From JADJQU01 sp035490315 (lineage in GTDB: Bacteria; Planctomycetota; UBA1135; GCA-002686595), in assembly GCA_035490315.1 (NCBI GenBank), contig DATHET010000350.1:1-38396 (forward strand): 38,396 nt of DNA, written 5' to 3'. The notes under the pieces are model-generated. The model made no database searches. It was not told the DNA's origin and saw nothing but the letters and a program-made list of their open reading frames with translations. Shown in pieces: positions 9,654 through 17,334 of the stretch (within the stretch, counting starts at the first letter, position 1; every line of letters starts with the position of its first letter). A program made the position numbers and the translations under genes.

Positions 9654-9890
9654 TCAGGAAGATTCGCGCGGCGGCCGCGGGGGCGGCACCGAGCGCAGGA
9701 TGGCGATGATCGAGCCGATGAAACCCAGGCAGGCGCCGGTCAGCAGGAGCCAGGGACTGGTACCCCAGCGTCCGTCGAGCCAGTGTCCACCCCATGCAAG
9801 CAATCCGACGCTGGCGGCGAACTGCACGCCCAGCGCTCCGTAACGGGACAGCCCGTCGTCGCGTCTCGGCCTGCCCGGTTCGAAGCCCAT
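9654..9890 (-). CDS. atpZ: AtpZ-like two-helix protein, first gene of the atp operon
   Basis: A 78-residue protein with two membrane helices (YGALGVQFAASVGLLAWGGH and LLLTGACLGFIGSIIAILRS) and the short turn DGRWGTSPW between them, the pattern of the AtpZ/AtpI family. Two ATGs are possible: 9899 and 9890. GGGAG lies only one base before the first but nine before the second, so 9890 is preferred; the earlier start would add three residues. It precedes atpI by 11 bases and is the first gene after the operon promoter. AtpZ is thought to act with AtpI in ion supply or assembly of the synthase. Confidence 0.78.
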   Translation of the reverse strand: MGFEPGRPRRDDGLSRYGALGVQFAASVGLLAWGGHWLDGRWGTSPWLLLTGACLGFIGSIIAILRSVPPPRPPRESS

Positions 9891-9933
9891 TTCGGACATA
9901 CTCCCAAGGCTGTGCCATCGACCTCTCCAGCGA

Positions 9934-9951
9934 CCCGCGAGGGACCGCGGG
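9934..9951 (-). promoter_or_regulatory. Small hairpin in the atp operon leader
   Basis: Perfect arms CCCGCG/CGCGGG around a 6-base loop lie in the predicted 5' leader, about 45 bases before atpZ. It could affect mRNA stability or translation of atpZ; function unproven. Confidence 0.35.
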
Positions 9952-9978
9952 AGCTGCCAATCGCACTGTGGGGCCGAC

Positions 9979-10006
9979 AATGTAGTGATCGCGGCGGCAG
10001 GGTCAA
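9979..10006 (-). promoter_or_regulatory. Sigma-70-like promoter of the ATP synthase operon
   Basis: On the minus strand TTGACC and TACATT are separated by 16 bases, close to the housekeeping consensus and notable in DNA this GC-rich. A start site near 9972 would give a leader of about 80 bases to atpZ. The two atp and ndk promoters point away from each other in one 338-base gap. Confidence 0.6.
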
Positions 10007-10116
10007 ATGTCGCGCGGAAAAAATGCTGCGCGCGCGCGAGACTTCCGTTCGAGCGCCGCCGAAAGGGCAGAACCAGGCCCCCCGCGTCAGGGATCGCAAG
10101 CGAGCCGCGCGGCGCG

Positions 10117-10145
10117 TCGACACGGCCGCGGCCGACCGTTATCCT
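10117..10145 (+). promoter_or_regulatory. Sigma-70-like promoter of ndk
   Basis: TCGACA and TATCCT are separated by 17 bases, 84 bases before the ndk start. It would drive ndk and the coupled rqcH-like gene. Confidence 0.5.
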
Positions 10146-10228
10146 GCTGCGCTTTTCATCGAGGACTCGGCCAACCCGCTTGGCCTCGATGCGCCTGTCC
10201 GCCACCCCACCCGAACCTGGAGCCCGCC

Positions 10229-10699
10229 TTGGAACGTACGCTCGTCCTGCTCAAGCCCGATGCCGTCCAACGCGGACTGATCGGCAAGATCGTCGGCCGC
10301 TTCGAGGACAAGGGCCTCAAGATCGTCGGCCTCAAGCTGCGCACCTTCCCCAAGGCCCTGCTCGAGCAGCACTACGCGGCTCACAAAGAACGCCCCTTCT
10401 TCAAGAACCTGGTGAAGTTCATGGGCTCCGGCCCCGCGGTCGCGATTGCGCTCGAGGGCAAGGACGCGATCGAGGTCACGCGCAAGCTGATGGGCAAGAC
10501 CAACGCGCGCCAGGCCGAGCCGGGCACGATCCGCGGCGACCTCGGCATGTCCTTCTCGAACAACCTCGTGCACGGCTCCGACAGCGCCGAAGCGGCCAGG
10601 ACCGAGCTCGCCCTGTTCTTCGCCGGCGCGGACGAGCTGGTCGCGTGGGAACCGTCGAATCTCGGCTGGACCTATTCGATCGAGGAAGAGCTCCGCTGA
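10229..10699 (+). CDS. ndk: Nucleoside diphosphate kinase
   Basis: Transfers the gamma phosphate between nucleoside triphosphates and diphosphates through a phospho-histidine. From the TTG at 10229 the protein is 156 residues, slightly longer than the usual 140-150. It starts with MERTLVLLKPDAVQRGLIGK and carries the active-site NNLVHGSDS with catalytic His at about 115, plus GTIRGDLG before it. TTG is chosen because GGAG lies 6 bases ahead and the family always starts just before ERTL; the upstream open frame is Arg-rich and promoter-containing. Its stop overlaps the start of the next gene. Confidence 0.95.
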   Translation: MERTLVLLKPDAVQRGLIGKIVGRFEDKGLKIVGLKLRTFPKALLEQHYAAHKERPFFKNLVKFMGSGPAVAIALEGKDAIEVTRKLMGKTNARQAEPGTIRGDLGMSFSNNLVHGSDSAEAARTELALFFAGADELVAWEPSNLGWTYSIEEELR

Positions 10700-12273
10700 A
10701 CCTCGCGGCAGCGCACCTGGCCGAGTTGATCGGCGAAATCAGTCCCTTCGTGGCCGGTGCGCGGGTGATCGAAGTGCTCGGAGTTCCGCCTCGCGATCTC
10801 GCCTTCATCTTGGAGCCGGCGGGCGATGCGCCGCGCGAGCGAGGCCGCGCGCCGCTGCGCCTGGTGCTCAGCGCGGACGCCGACGTTCCGCGCATCTTTC
10901 TCCAGAGCGAGCGCGCGCCGCGGCACACGGGCCCGCTCGGACCGTTCTTCCGCCGCATTGCCGAAGAGCTCGCGGGCGCGACGCTGACGCGCCTCTCGCA
11001 AGTCGCCAACGATCGCATCCTGTGCCTCGAGTTCACCGGCACGGCCTCGGGCGAGAAGCGCCTGGTCTTCGCCGAATTCGTCGGACGCCACGCCAATCTG
11101 CTGCTCGCCGGACCGGGCGAGCGCGTGCTCGACTGGCTGGTCGCTCCGCCTCCCGCCAGCGCTGGAAAAACGCCGCGCCTCGCGCTGGGCGAGGCCTGGG
11201 TCGCCCCGCCGGGACGGCCCGGTGTCGCCGCGGAGAGCGTCCCGCTCGCGGAGCTGCTCGCGGCCCCGCCGGAGCCCGCGCCCGAGCTGCTCGCCGGACG
11301 TCGCGCGCCGCTGTCGTGGCGCATCGAGAAGACTCTCGGAGCAAGCGTGGCGCGCATCGGCCGCGAGCGCGCCGCGCGCGATCTGCGCGAGCGGCTCGAG
11401 CGGCGATTGCAGCGCGCGCGTGCCCTCGTCCGCGGTCTCGAGCAACGCCTCGAAGCCAGCGCCGGCGCCCAGCGTGTGCTGCAGGACGGCGAGCTACTCA
11501 AGGCCAACATGGCGCAGGTGGCGCGCGGCGCGAAATCCGTCGAGGTCCAGGACTGGTTCGCCGAGGACGGCGCGCCGCGGCGCATCGCTCTCGATCCCAA
11601 GCGCTCGCCGCAGGAAAACGTCACGGCGATCTTCGAGCGCTTCCACAAGCTCGAGCGCAGCGCCGTCGACGTCCAGAGCGAGCTCGATCGGGCGCGCGGC
11701 AAGGAAAATGCCTTCGCTCGCCTGCTCGAGCGACTTGCTGCGGAGGACAGCGATCCGCAATCGATCGAGGCCGAGGCGATCGACGGCGGCTGGCTCGAGC
11801 CCGCGCAGATCGCCGATCCGCGCAAGCGCAAGGAGCCCGAGGCGCGCAAGCCTTACCGCGAATACCAGGGATTGCGCGGCTCGACGATCCTGGTCGGCCG
11901 CAGCGCCGCCGACAACGACGAGCTGACCCTGCGCATCGCGCGCGGCAACGACCTGTGGCTGCACACACGCGACGCGCCCGGAAGTCACGTCGTCTTGCGC
12001 CTCGAGCGCGGCGCCGAGCCGGACGCGGAGGAGATGCTCGACGCGGCCACCCTGGCCGTGCACTTCTCCCCGCTCGCCGGAGCGACGCGCGCTTCGGTCC
12101 ACACCGCGCGCCGCAAGGAGGTCCACAAGCCTCGCGGGGCCAAGCCTGGGCTGGTCGCGCTCTCCGGCGGCAAAACTCTGGAGGTGCGAATGCAACCGGA
12201 ACGGCTCAAGCGGTTACTGTCAACGGCCCGCGGTCCTGCGGGAGCGAGCGAGCCCTCTCCGCCGGCGAGCTGA
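10696..12273 (+). CDS. rqcH: NFACT-family ribosome quality control protein (RqcH-like)
   Basis: RqcH proteins bind stalled 50S-peptidyl-tRNA complexes and recruit tRNA-Ala to tag the stuck chain. The 525 residues show an NFACT-N domain with the functionally important Asp-Arg pair in NDRILCLEF (about 106-107), a central helical, coiled-coil region (ERAARDLRERLERRLQRARA and SAVDVQSELDRARGKENAFA), and a C-terminal NFACT-R domain (LRGSTILVGRSAADNDELTL, then NDLWLHTRDAPGSHVVL and HTARRKEVHKPRGAKPGLVA). No ATG, GTG or TTG gives a full N-terminal helix without trimming it or running into ndk. A CTG at 10696, overlapping the ndk stop as CTGA, gives exactly the family start; a TTG at 10726 is the next choice. 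Confidence 0.88.
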   Translation: MNLAAAHLAELIGEISPFVAGARVIEVLGVPPRDLAFILEPAGDAPRERGRAPLRLVLSADADVPRIFLQSERAPRHTGPLGPFFRRIAEELAGATLTRLSQVANDRILCLEFTGTASGEKRLVFAEFVGRHANLLLAGPGERVLDWLVAPPPASAGKTPRLALGEAWVAPPGRPGVAAESVPLAELLAAPPEPAPELLAGRRAPLSWRIEKTLGASVARIGRERAARDLRERLERRLQRARALVRGLEQRLEASAGAQRVLQDGELLKANMAQVARGAKSVEVQDWFAEDGAPRRIALDPKRSPQENVTAIFERFHKLERSAVDVQSELDRARGKENAFARLLERLAAEDSDPQSIEAEAIDGGWLEPAQIADPRKRKEPEARKPYREYQGLRGSTILVGRSAADNDELTLRIARGNDLWLHTRDAPGSHVVLRLERGAEPDAEEMLDAATLAVHFSPLAGATRASVHTARRKEVHKPRGAKPGLVALSGGKTLEVRMQPERLKRLLSTARGPAGASEPSPPAS

Positions 12274-12309
12274 CCGCCCTCCCTCCGATCCCACCCCCCA
12301 CTGCGTCCC

Positions 12310-13332
12310 ATGCGAATCCTCTCGAACGTACGCACCACCCGTTCCGTCTCCCTGGCGGCGTGGATGGTTTCCGTGGCGCTGGTCGCGGCTTGCAACTCGA
12401 GCCCGCCCAAGCCCGATCCTGAAAAGATGCTCGAGATGCACCGCGAGCAGGCCCTGGGCTACTACGAAGCCGGCGCCCTGCCCCAGGCCGAGGACCAGAT
12501 CCGCAAGGGTCTCGACATCGCGCCCAAGGACGATCAGTTGAAATTGATGCTGGGCTGGGTGCGCCAGCGGCGCGGGGGGCGCGATGACTTGAACGTCGCC
12601 GAGAAGGTGTTCCGCGACCTGGCGCCGCGCAAGGATTACCGGGCGCTGCTCGGACTCGCGGAGTGCCTCGAGCGCAAGGGCGTGCTCTACGTCGAATCGG
12701 CGCAGAAGATCTCCGAAGGCAAGCACCAGACCGACGCTGCCGATCCGCAGAAGCGCGCGCAGGAGCTGAACCTCGAGGCCGAGAAATTCTGGAACGAGGC
12801 CCTGACGCATTACCAGGAAGTGCTCACCCTGCGGCCCACCGAGGGTCAGGCGATGAACGGGATGCAGCGCACCTGCACCCTGCTCGGCCGGCTGGAGGAC
12901 TCCTTGAGCTGGGCCGAGAAGCTGCTTGCGCAGAGTGCTTCGGAGATCGTCTTCTGGGAGAAGCAGCTCAAGCGCACCGATCTGCGCGCGGAAGAGGAAG
13001 CCCAGATGCGCGGCCGGCTCGTCGACACGCGCGAGCTGTGCGTGGCGACGCACAATTCCGCGGCGACACAGCTGGTCAGGCTCGGGCGCAAGAGCGAAGC
13101 GATCGCGCATCTCGACAGCGCGCTGCTGCTCGCGCCGGACATGTCCGCCATCTACAGCCGCCGCGGCCAGCTCCTGTTCGAGCTCGGACGCTTCGAGGAA
13201 GCCAGTGCGAACCTCGATGAATTCATGCGGCTTTCGTCGCTGCCCTTCGACGATCCGGCGATCCAGCGCGCCCTCGCGACCCAGGCCGAGGCCAAGCGCA
13301 AGCTGGCGGCTCTCAACGCCAGCGCGAAGTAA
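12310..13332 (+). CDS. TPR-repeat lipoprotein
   Basis: A 340-residue predicted lipoprotein: positively charged start, hydrophobic stretch, and lipobox LVAAC with Cys at 28. The mature part is almost all helical with tetratricopeptide-like repeats, for example EQALGYYEAGALPQAEDQIR near 47-66, a middle insertion rich in Glu and Lys (about 130-165), and SAIYSRRGQLLFELGRFEEA near 280-299. TPR lipoproteins usually scaffold envelope complexes; the partner here is unknown. It lies 36 bases after the NFACT gene and ends just before a strong hairpin. No ribosome binding site is visible before the ATG. Confidence 0.85.
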   Translation: MRILSNVRTTRSVSLAAWMVSVALVAACNSSPPKPDPEKMLEMHREQALGYYEAGALPQAEDQIRKGLDIAPKDDQLKLMLGWVRQRRGGRDDLNVAEKVFRDLAPRKDYRALLGLAECLERKGVLYVESAQKISEGKHQTDAADPQKRAQELNLEAEKFWNEALTHYQEVLTLRPTEGQAMNGMQRTCTLLGRLEDSLSWAEKLLAQSASEIVFWEKQLKRTDLRAEEEAQMRGRLVDTRELCVATHNSAATQLVRLGRKSEAIAHLDSALLLAPDMSAIYSRRGQLLFELGRFEEASANLDEFMRLSSLPFDDPAIQRALATQAEAKRKLAALNASAK

Positions 13333-13350
13333 TCGGTCTCATGCAACGAA

Positions 13351-13386
13351 GCGAGGCTCCCCTGGCGTGCGCCAGGGGAGCCTCGC
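13351..13386. terminator. Strong bidirectional hairpin terminator
   Basis: A perfect 16-base stem (GCGAGGCTCCCCTGGC and its complement) with a GTGC loop lies between the convergent TPR and PDZ genes. It starts 18 bases after one stop and ends 20 bases from the other, so it can serve both. No long T-tract follows. Confidence 0.8.
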
Positions 13387-13405
13387 TGCTTTGCTGGTCG
13401 AACGC

Positions 13406-14509
13406 TCAGATCTTGCGCACGCCCCCGGTCAGCGAGCGCGGCTCGAGCGGCCGGCCGGAACCGCGGCGCGAAGCATCGGGCTTCCAGGTCTTCGTGCTCG
13501 TGTTGCCGTCGGCGTCGCGCACTTCGACTTCCAGCGCGGCGTCGGGATCGCGCTCGGCGAGCGCCTTGCTGATGTCGTCGCGGGTCGCCACCCCGCGGCC
13601 GTTGATCGTCACCAGGGTCTGTCCCGCTTCGAGACCGAGCTCCGTCGCAAGACTCCCCGGCTGCACGCGCTCGATGCGCAGTCCGCTCGTGCCCGGCTCG
13701 GCTTGCGCGGGCACGTAGACGCCGAGCTTGTCGGTGCGCAGACCCAGGCGCGCCCCGCCGTCCAGCAAGAAGCCCGGCCTGCCGAGGCGCAAGGCCATCC
13801 CGCCGTTGACGTGGCCGGAGAGCTCCGGATGCGCCGCGAGCAATTCGTCCAGCGACTTCGCGGTGTATTCCTCGTCCTTGATCTCGCCGTCGACGTTCTT
13901 CTTGACGTGGGTCTTCACTCCGTCGGGGCCCATCTCGAGCGAAAACCCTTCGGACTCCGATCGAACTCCCGCGCCGCCGGGCAGTGACTGGAACGGGTCG
14001 ATCGAGAGCGGGCCGCCGCCCTGGAAATGGCCCATCTGGAAATTCGAGAAGGGATCGAGCAGCAGGAAATTGTCGAAGCGATCGTCGCCCGGCTGGTTGC
14101 CGAACATGCGCCGGCGCAATTCCTCGAAGCGATCGTCGACACCGCCGAGCGGATCCATCCGCGCGGCGCGGGCCTTGGCCTCGCGCAGGGCGAGCCGGCA
14201 GGTCCAGGCGAATTCGAGATGGTCCTCGTCCTTGGACCAGGTCTCCAGGCTCGCGCGGGCTTCGTCACTCTGCGCCGCGCGCGAGACCAGGTCCTCGAAG
14301 TCGGTTTCGCGCGCACCGAGGTCCTTGCTCTCGAAGCGCTCGCGCCAGGTCGAAGCATCGCCGAAGTCTTGCGGCGTCGATTGCGCCGGGACGCGAACGG
14401 CCACTCTCGCCGATGCATGCGGGTGATCCAGCGAATCCTGGGGAACCAGGGCGACCGCGGCCAGGGCGACGCACGGAGCAGCGAACACAGTCCATCCAAT
14501 AGCGTTCAT
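13406..14509 (-). CDS. Secreted or membrane-anchored PDZ-domain protein
   Basis: The 367-residue protein begins with a hydrophobic signal or anchor (WTVFAAPCVALAAVALVP). A long acidic, low-complexity middle part follows, with Phe/Asp/Gly-rich stretches (DNFLLLDPFSNFQMGHFQGG). The only recognisable domain is a C-terminal PDZ (about 265-350: LGVYVPAQAEPGTSGLRIER, then VQPGSLATELGLEAGQTLVT, INGRGVATRDDISKAL). No protease catalytic triad is present, so it resembles the PDZ half of a HtrA/DegS or RseP system. The start at 14509 is fixed by an excellent site, AAGGAGG, seven bases before ATG. It is last in the sigma/anti-sigma/PDZ run, 43 bases after the anti-sigma gene, which suggests a sensing role. 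Confidence 0.85.
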   Translation of the reverse strand: MNAIGWTVFAAPCVALAAVALVPQDSLDHPHASARVAVRVPAQSTPQDFGDASTWRERFESKDLGARETDFEDLVSRAAQSDEARASLETWSKDEDHLEFAWTCRLALREAKARAARMDPLGGVDDRFEELRRRMFGNQPGDDRFDNFLLLDPFSNFQMGHFQGGGPLSIDPFQSLPGGAGVRSESEGFSLEMGPDGVKTHVKKNVDGEIKDEEYTAKSLDELLAAHPELSGHVNGGMALRLGRPGFLLDGGARLGLRTDKLGVYVPAQAEPGTSGLRIERVQPGSLATELGLEAGQTLVTINGRGVATRDDISKALAERDPDAALEVEVRDADGNTSTKTWKPDASRRGSGRPLEPRSLTGGVRKI

Positions 14510-14552
14510 ATCCTTACCTCCTTCGAAAGACTGCGCGAGGCCGGAACGGCGC

Positions 14553-15185
14553 TCAGCGCAAACTGTCATCTCCAGCGAGCGAATTCGGCTGTCCGGCCCC
14601 TGTGCGCTCGTGCCACGAACGCGGGAAGATCAAAGGCGCGGATGAATCACGCAGGCGCTCTTCGCCAGGACCTGCACGGCGCAGGCTGCCATTCGAGACC
14701 GGTTCCGCCGCGGGGACCAGGTCCACGTTCTGCGCGACGTTTTCGGTGTTGCCCGGCGCTTGCGGGCCTTGCGGAGCGCCCGGAGCGAAGGGCTGAGCGT
14801 CGCCGATGCCCCAATGCAAGGCAGTGAACAGCGCGATGGCGGCCGCGGCGGCAGCCAGGGAAACCGGGATCCAGCGGCGGCGCGTCGAGTGCGGCCGCGA
14901 CAGGTTCAGGGCGGCGACTTCCGTGCGCGCGGCTTCGCGCTCGCGAGCCCAGGACTCGCGGACCGCCGGCCACAGGTCGATCGCGTCCAGGCCCCGAGCG
15001 GTCTGCGCGCCGAGCACGCTGATGCGCTCGCGCGCGGCGAGGGTGCGCGACAGCTCCGCGCTGCAGGCGCCGCATGCGGCGAGGTGCGCTTCCACCAGGC
15101 GGCACAGCGGCTCTTCCAGATCGCGTCCGGCGAAGAGGGCCAGATGCTGGCGGATTTTCGGGCAGTCCTGGTTCACGGTGCTCAT
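14553..15185 (-). CDS. Zinc-finger anti-sigma factor, membrane-spanning
   Basis: A 210-residue protein that by position and motif should bind and silence the sigma factor encoded just upstream. The cytoplasmic N-terminus has the anti-sigma zinc motif H-x3-C-x2-C in AHLAACGACSAEL (about 35-47). One membrane helix follows (about 113-135: WIPVSLAAAAAAIALFTALH). The rest, rich in Pro, Gly and Ala, would be outside the membrane and could be the sensor or protease-cut part. Its ATG overlaps the sigma stop as ATGA, giving coupled translation. The open frame starts further upstream, but that part is Arg-rich and overlaps the sigma gene. Confidence 0.85.
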   Translation of the reverse strand: MSTVNQDCPKIRQHLALFAGRDLEEPLCRLVEAHLAACGACSAELSRTLAARERISVLGAQTARGLDAIDLWPAVRESWAREREAARTEVAALNLSRPHSTRRRWIPVSLAAAAAAIALFTALHWGIGDAQPFAPGAPQGPQAPGNTENVAQNVDLVPAAEPVSNGSLRRAGPGEERLRDSSAPLIFPRSWHERTGAGQPNSLAGDDSLR

Positions 15186-15850
15186 CGGTCGTGGATCGTC
15201 GGTTGGGCGGAGTCGCCTTCGCCGGAATCGTCTACGGCGAATGGGGCCGGTTCGTTGGCGCGGTCGAAGAACCCTGCTGCAGCCATCCGCTCGCGGCGTT
15301 CCCACTCTTCCTGGAACAATTTTCTGCCCCGGTGCAGGCGCCAGCGCACCGTCACGTGGGTGGCCCCGACGATCCGCGCGATTTCCGTGCAGGCCAGGCC
15401 TTCGAGCTCGCGCAGGACCAGCACGCTCTGGAAGTGCGGAGCGAGGCTCGCGATGCAGGCGCGCACTCGGGCGGCGGTCTCCCCGGCCTCCATCGGACGG
15501 TCCGGTGAGGTGTTCGACTCGTCGACCAGATCGATGCCGTTGCCCTCGTCGTCGGCGTTGGCGGCCGTGCTGCGGGCGACGCGCCGCCGCCGCAGGTGGT
15601 CGATCGCGAGGTTGGTCACGATGCGATACAGCCAGGTCGAGAACTCGTGCTCGAAATCGAAGCGATCGAGCGATCGGAACACGCGCAGGAAGGCTTCCTG
15701 GGCGAGGTCCTGGGCTTCGTCAGGATCGGCGACCAGGTTGCGCGCGACGCGCAGAGCGCGAACCTGGTGGCGTCGGACGAGGACTTCAAAGGCGCGCTCG
15801 TCCCCCTGCTGCGCCCGCCGAACACACTCGTGATCGGTCGGTTCTGTCAT
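15182..15850 (-). CDS. ECF-type RNA polymerase sigma factor
   Basis: Directs RNA polymerase to a stress or envelope regulon. Region 2 is clear: DEAQDLAQEAFLRVFRSLDR and FSTWLYRIVTNLAIDHLRRR. After a linker, region 4 shows LAPHFQSVLVLRELEGLACT, then EIARIVGATHVTVRWRLHRG with the helix-turn-helix. From the ATG at 15850 it is 222 residues; the frame is open to an ATG at 15958, which would add 36 Pro/Ser-rich residues. I prefer 15850 because ECF factors usually start shortly before region 2, but neither start has a good ribosome binding site. A 24-base palindrome spans 15850. The C-terminal 30 residues (acidic) are beyond the normal end. It follows accA in the same direction. Confidence 0.9.
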   Translation of the reverse strand: MTEPTDHECVRRAQQGDERAFEVLVRRHQVRALRVARNLVADPDEAQDLAQEAFLRVFRSLDRFDFEHEFSTWLYRIVTNLAIDHLRRRRVARSTAANADDEGNGIDLVDESNTSPDRPMEAGETAARVRACIASLAPHFQSVLVLRELEGLACTEIARIVGATHVTVRWRLHRGRKLFQEEWERRERMAAAGFFDRANEPAPFAVDDSGEGDSAQPTIHDR

Positions 15851-15869
15851 CTGCGCCGGCGCAGATGAC
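15846..15869. promoter_or_regulatory. 24-bp perfect palindrome over the sigma-factor start codon
   Basis: The 24 bases are their own reverse complement (left half GTCATCTGCGCC). It covers the preferred ATG of the sigma gene. As RNA it would form a 10-base stem with a CCGG loop that hides the start codon; as DNA it could be an operator. If the sigma gene starts at 15958 it is simply coding. Confidence 0.5.
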
Positions 15870-16006
15870 TTCTCTGAGCGCGGACCTGCCCCCTCCGGTG
15901 CCGGAAGGGGATCCTGCGGGCTGTGCTTCGAGCGCTCCATGCGGACGGGTTGGGCCATCGGTACCGGCGCAGCCGGCCTGGAGACTACGTCTCGGCGCGC
16001 CAGCTG

Positions 16007-17017
16007 TTAGGACTCCTGGGCCACCGGGAAGCGGCCGGGGATCACGCCCATCTGGCGGTAGCGGCGCCTCCGCTCGGCGACCAGGGTGTCGACCGGGATG
16101 CGGATCAACAGGTCGAGCTCGCGCTGGATGGTCCGGCGCACCTCGTCCATGGTCACGGTCGGCGCGCGGTGGGCGCCCCCGGGCGGCTCGGGGATGACGC
16201 CGTCGATCACCTTGAGCTTGAGCAGGTCCTCGGAAGTCAGCTTGAGGTAGGAAGCGGCGTCCGGCGTGCGCTCGGCGTCCTTCCACAGGATCGCGGCGCA
16301 TCCCTCGGGGCTGATCACCGAGTAATAGGCGTACTGCAGCATGAGCACACGGTCGCCAACTCCGATCCCCAGGGCCCCGCCCGAGCCGCCTTCGCCGATC
16401 ACGATCACCAGGATCGGAACCCGAAGCGACAGCATCTCGAGGATGTTCTCGGCGATGGCCTGGGCCTGGCCTCGCTCCTCGGCGCCGATGCCCGGGTAGG
16501 CGCCCGGCGTGTTGACCATGCAGACGATCGGCAGCCCCAGGCGCTCGGCCAGCTTCATCTTGCGCAGCGCCTTGCGGTAACCCTCGGGGTGGGCGCAGCC
16601 GAAGTTGCAGGCGAGGCGATCCTTGGTGGTCTTGCCCTTGCGGTGGGCGACCAGCAGGAAGCGCAGGCTGTCCATGGTCGCCAGGCCGGTGACGATCGCG
16701 CGGTCGTCGGCGAAGGCCTTGTCGCCGTGCAGCTCGACCCAGTCGTCGAGGATGTGCTGGATGTAGTCCCCCGCCGACGGGCGCTCGTTGTGGCGCGCGA
16801 CGTTGACCGTCTCCCAGGCGGACAGTCCCTTGTACGTGTCCTCGATCGCGGCGCGCAGGCGCACTTTCAGGGCTTCGACCTCGCTGGAGATGTCGAGGCG
16901 TGTGCGCAGGGAGAGGGCTTCGAGCTCCGCCAGCTGGGACTCGAGTTCCTGGATCGGATGCTCGAAGGCCATCCCGCCGACAGTCGGCTCGCTCTGCCGA
17001 TCTCGTTGTTCGCTCAA
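16007..17017 (-). CDS. accA: Acetyl-CoA carboxylase carboxyltransferase subunit alpha
   Basis: With AccD it moves CO2 from biotin to acetyl-CoA, the committed step of fatty acid synthesis. The 336 residues contain the family N-terminus (FEHPIQELESQLAELEALSL), the crotonase-like core with GYRKALRKMKLAERLGLPIV, NTPGAYPGIGAEERGQAQAI and ILVIVIGEGGSGGALGIGVG, and the C-terminal YSVISPEGCAAILWKDAERT. TTG at 17017 is chosen because GGAGG lies 4 bases before it; an ATG at 16972 would give the exact canonical start and is the alternative. It is transcribed away from purL and lies upstream of the sigma operon, so it could share transcripts with it. Confidence 0.96.
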   Translation of the reverse strand: MSEQRDRQSEPTVGGMAFEHPIQELESQLAELEALSLRTRLDISSEVEALKVRLRAAIEDTYKGLSAWETVNVARHNERPSAGDYIQHILDDWVELHGDKAFADDRAIVTGLATMDSLRFLLVAHRKGKTTKDRLACNFGCAHPEGYRKALRKMKLAERLGLPIVCMVNTPGAYPGIGAEERGQAQAIAENILEMLSLRVPILVIVIGEGGSGGALGIGVGDRVLMLQYAYYSVISPEGCAAILWKDAERTPDAASYLKLTSEDLLKLKVIDGVIPEPPGGAHRAPTVTMDEVRRTIQRELDLLIRIPVDTLVAERRRRYRQMGVIPGRFPVAQES

Positions 17018-17334
17018 AGGTCCTCCGCAGGTTCAGGCGTCGCGCGCGACGGGCCAACTCGTGGGGTCCATGCTGGGACAGGGCTCCGAGCAGCGCAACA
17101 GGTCTTTGCCCAGCTTCTCTCCGACCCCCCGGCGGGCCCCCCAGGGGCCGCTTTCGCCGGCCACTCAGGTCTGGAGCCGCCCCCAGGAATTGTGTACATC
17201 TTCGACGACTCAACCAGTGCTTGCGTTTCTGGGGCACCCAGAGGACCAGGCCTGGAACTCCGAAGGGACGGGCGTTCGCGCGCGCCGTCCCACCCGCCGA
17301 ACGCCGCGCGCGTCCGGATCGGTCCCTCCTTCGA
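17018..17334. other. Divergent intergenic region between accA and purL
   Basis: 317 bases with no convincing gene. Promoters for both sides must lie here, but no clear -35/-10 pair was found; AT-rich words (TTGTGTACATC near 17190) have poor spacing. Two overlapping inverted repeats near the purL end are listed separately. Confidence 0.6.
17265..17305 (+). promoter_or_regulatory. Two mutually exclusive hairpins in the purL leader
   Basis: Hairpin A pairs GGGACGG (17265-17271) with CCGTCCC (17285-17291). Hairpin B pairs GGCGTTCG (17271-17278) with CGAACGCC (17298-17305). B's left arm lies in A's loop, so the two compete or form a pseudoknot, 30 bases before the purL start. This could be an attenuator-like switch, but GC-rich DNA makes chance pairing easy. 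Confidence 0.35.
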
